Origin: Candidatus Intricatilinea gracilis
GTDB lineage: Bacteria; Pseudomonadota; Gammaproteobacteria; Burkholderiales; Burkholderiaceae_C
Reading direction: 5' to 3'
Assembly: GCA_016702605.1 (NCBI GenBank)
Contig: JADJDQ010000002.1
Coordinates: 62,001-126,000 of the forward strand
Length of the DNA: 64,000 nucleotides
A model generated the notes under the pieces. It was not told where the DNA came from and searched no databases. It worked only from the letters and a program-made list of their open reading frames with translations. Positions 63,623-64,000 of this stretch are shown in pieces. The position numbers and the translations under genes are program-made. Position 1 is the stretch's first letter. Each line of letters opens with the position of its first letter.

Positions 63623-63766
63623 TTAATGATTCAAACGTCGATACGCCTTGGTCCGCTTCGTGGAAGCGCTGCCCAGCCGCATCCTAACAAGGCGCATCAC
63701 CTTGTTGTGGGCCTTTGCCGCCACCTCAGGTTTGCGCCCGCGGTAGTTCGTCGAAGACTGGCTCAT
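63623..63766 (-). CDS. Small basic hypothetical protein (47 aa)
   Basis: The frame from ATG 63766 (MSQSSTNYRGRKPEVAAKAHNKVMRL) is very basic and ends next to the dnaE start; a longer version from 63916 is possible. No family is recognised. It may be real or a chance frame. The remaining 234 bases to the window end show nothing recognisable. Confidence 0.3.
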   Translation of the reverse strand: MSQSSTNYRGRKPEVAAKAHNKVMRLVRMRLGSASTKRTKAYRRLNH

Positions 63767-64000
63767 CTGTGAGCGCCCAGCGCCACCACGCTCACGCGGC
63801 TGCTTGAAGCCGTAACGATGTCGCCCCCCCCGCGTCAGAATGGTTGTCGCCTCCATAGAACCGAGAACCCCGGGGGCGATGACGAGAGAACGAATTGGCC
63901 AGATGCGGACAGGCATTCAAGGACAGGGCGGTGGCGCGGATGCTGCCGCCGGAGAGCGCATCGGCGGACGTTGTTGCGCGAGAGATCGGCGTTGGTGCGG

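Overview
The window is a high-GC proteobacterial chromosome segment. The aerobic benzoyl-CoA (box) pathway genes, a TAT-exported TakP-like TRAP binding protein, and the style of the SerS, BoxABC and DnaE proteins point to Burkholderiales, perhaps the Rubrivivax/Leptothrix/Ideonella area. This is an impression from gene content, not a phylogenetic placement.

Layout. 1-408: end of serS, tRNA-Ser(CGA) and a terminator. 743-2161: a sigma-54 type activator with an altered GAFTGA loop. 2374-37938: about 36 kb of tightly packed minus-strand genes encoding an extracellular contractile injection system (eCIS, Afp/PVC family). 38162-41160: a three-gene TRAP transporter. 41385-42718: small envelope proteins. 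42858-45365: a GGDEF-EAL protein. 45615-47996: a GrpB-like protein, an AAA ATPase and a small putative winged-helix protein. 48138-48791: a YadS-like membrane protein. 48904-56855: the box operon boxC-boxB-boxA-dehydrogenase-MaoC-thiolase, with an alpha/beta hydrolase divergent from it. 58086-58210: tRNA-Arg(ACG) and a terminator. 58432-63608: an HhH protein, a patatin-like lipase and dnaE.

The eCIS reads from 38 kb down to 2.3 kb: a small wHTH-like protein, cap (DUF4255), a beta-rich protein, sheath 1, tube 1, sheath-like 2, tube 2, an Afp7-like adaptor, a 55-residue DUF5908-like protein, hub (GpD/gp27-like), spike (gp5/GpV-like), a 601-residue protein with a hydrophobic tail, gp25, baseplate J, a GpI/Afp12-like protein, two small Ig-like proteins, three proteins sharing an N-terminal domain (337, 661 and 1593 aa), a 558-aa protein, the AAA ATPase, a very large Ala/Gly-rich protein (tape measure or cargo), and a 177-aa protein. 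Stops and starts overlap or nearly touch throughout, so one long transcription unit is likely. The most unusual points are the inserted domain between two Ala-Ala-Pro linkers in the main sheath, the membrane-tail protein in the spike/baseplate block, the family of three related accessory proteins, the frameshifted cargo/tape-measure gene, and the nearby sigma-54 activator with GAFTHA in place of GAFTGA.

The box operon converts benzoyl-CoA by epoxidation (BoxAB) and ring cleavage (BoxC). It also carries the beta-oxidation-like genes that take the C6 dicarboxyl-CoA to succinyl-CoA and acetyl-CoA. Two direct repeats of the form TGCA-N6-TGCG precede boxC and look like a BoxR/BzdR-type operator. 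Benzoate-CoA ligase, BoxD and BoxR are not in the window.
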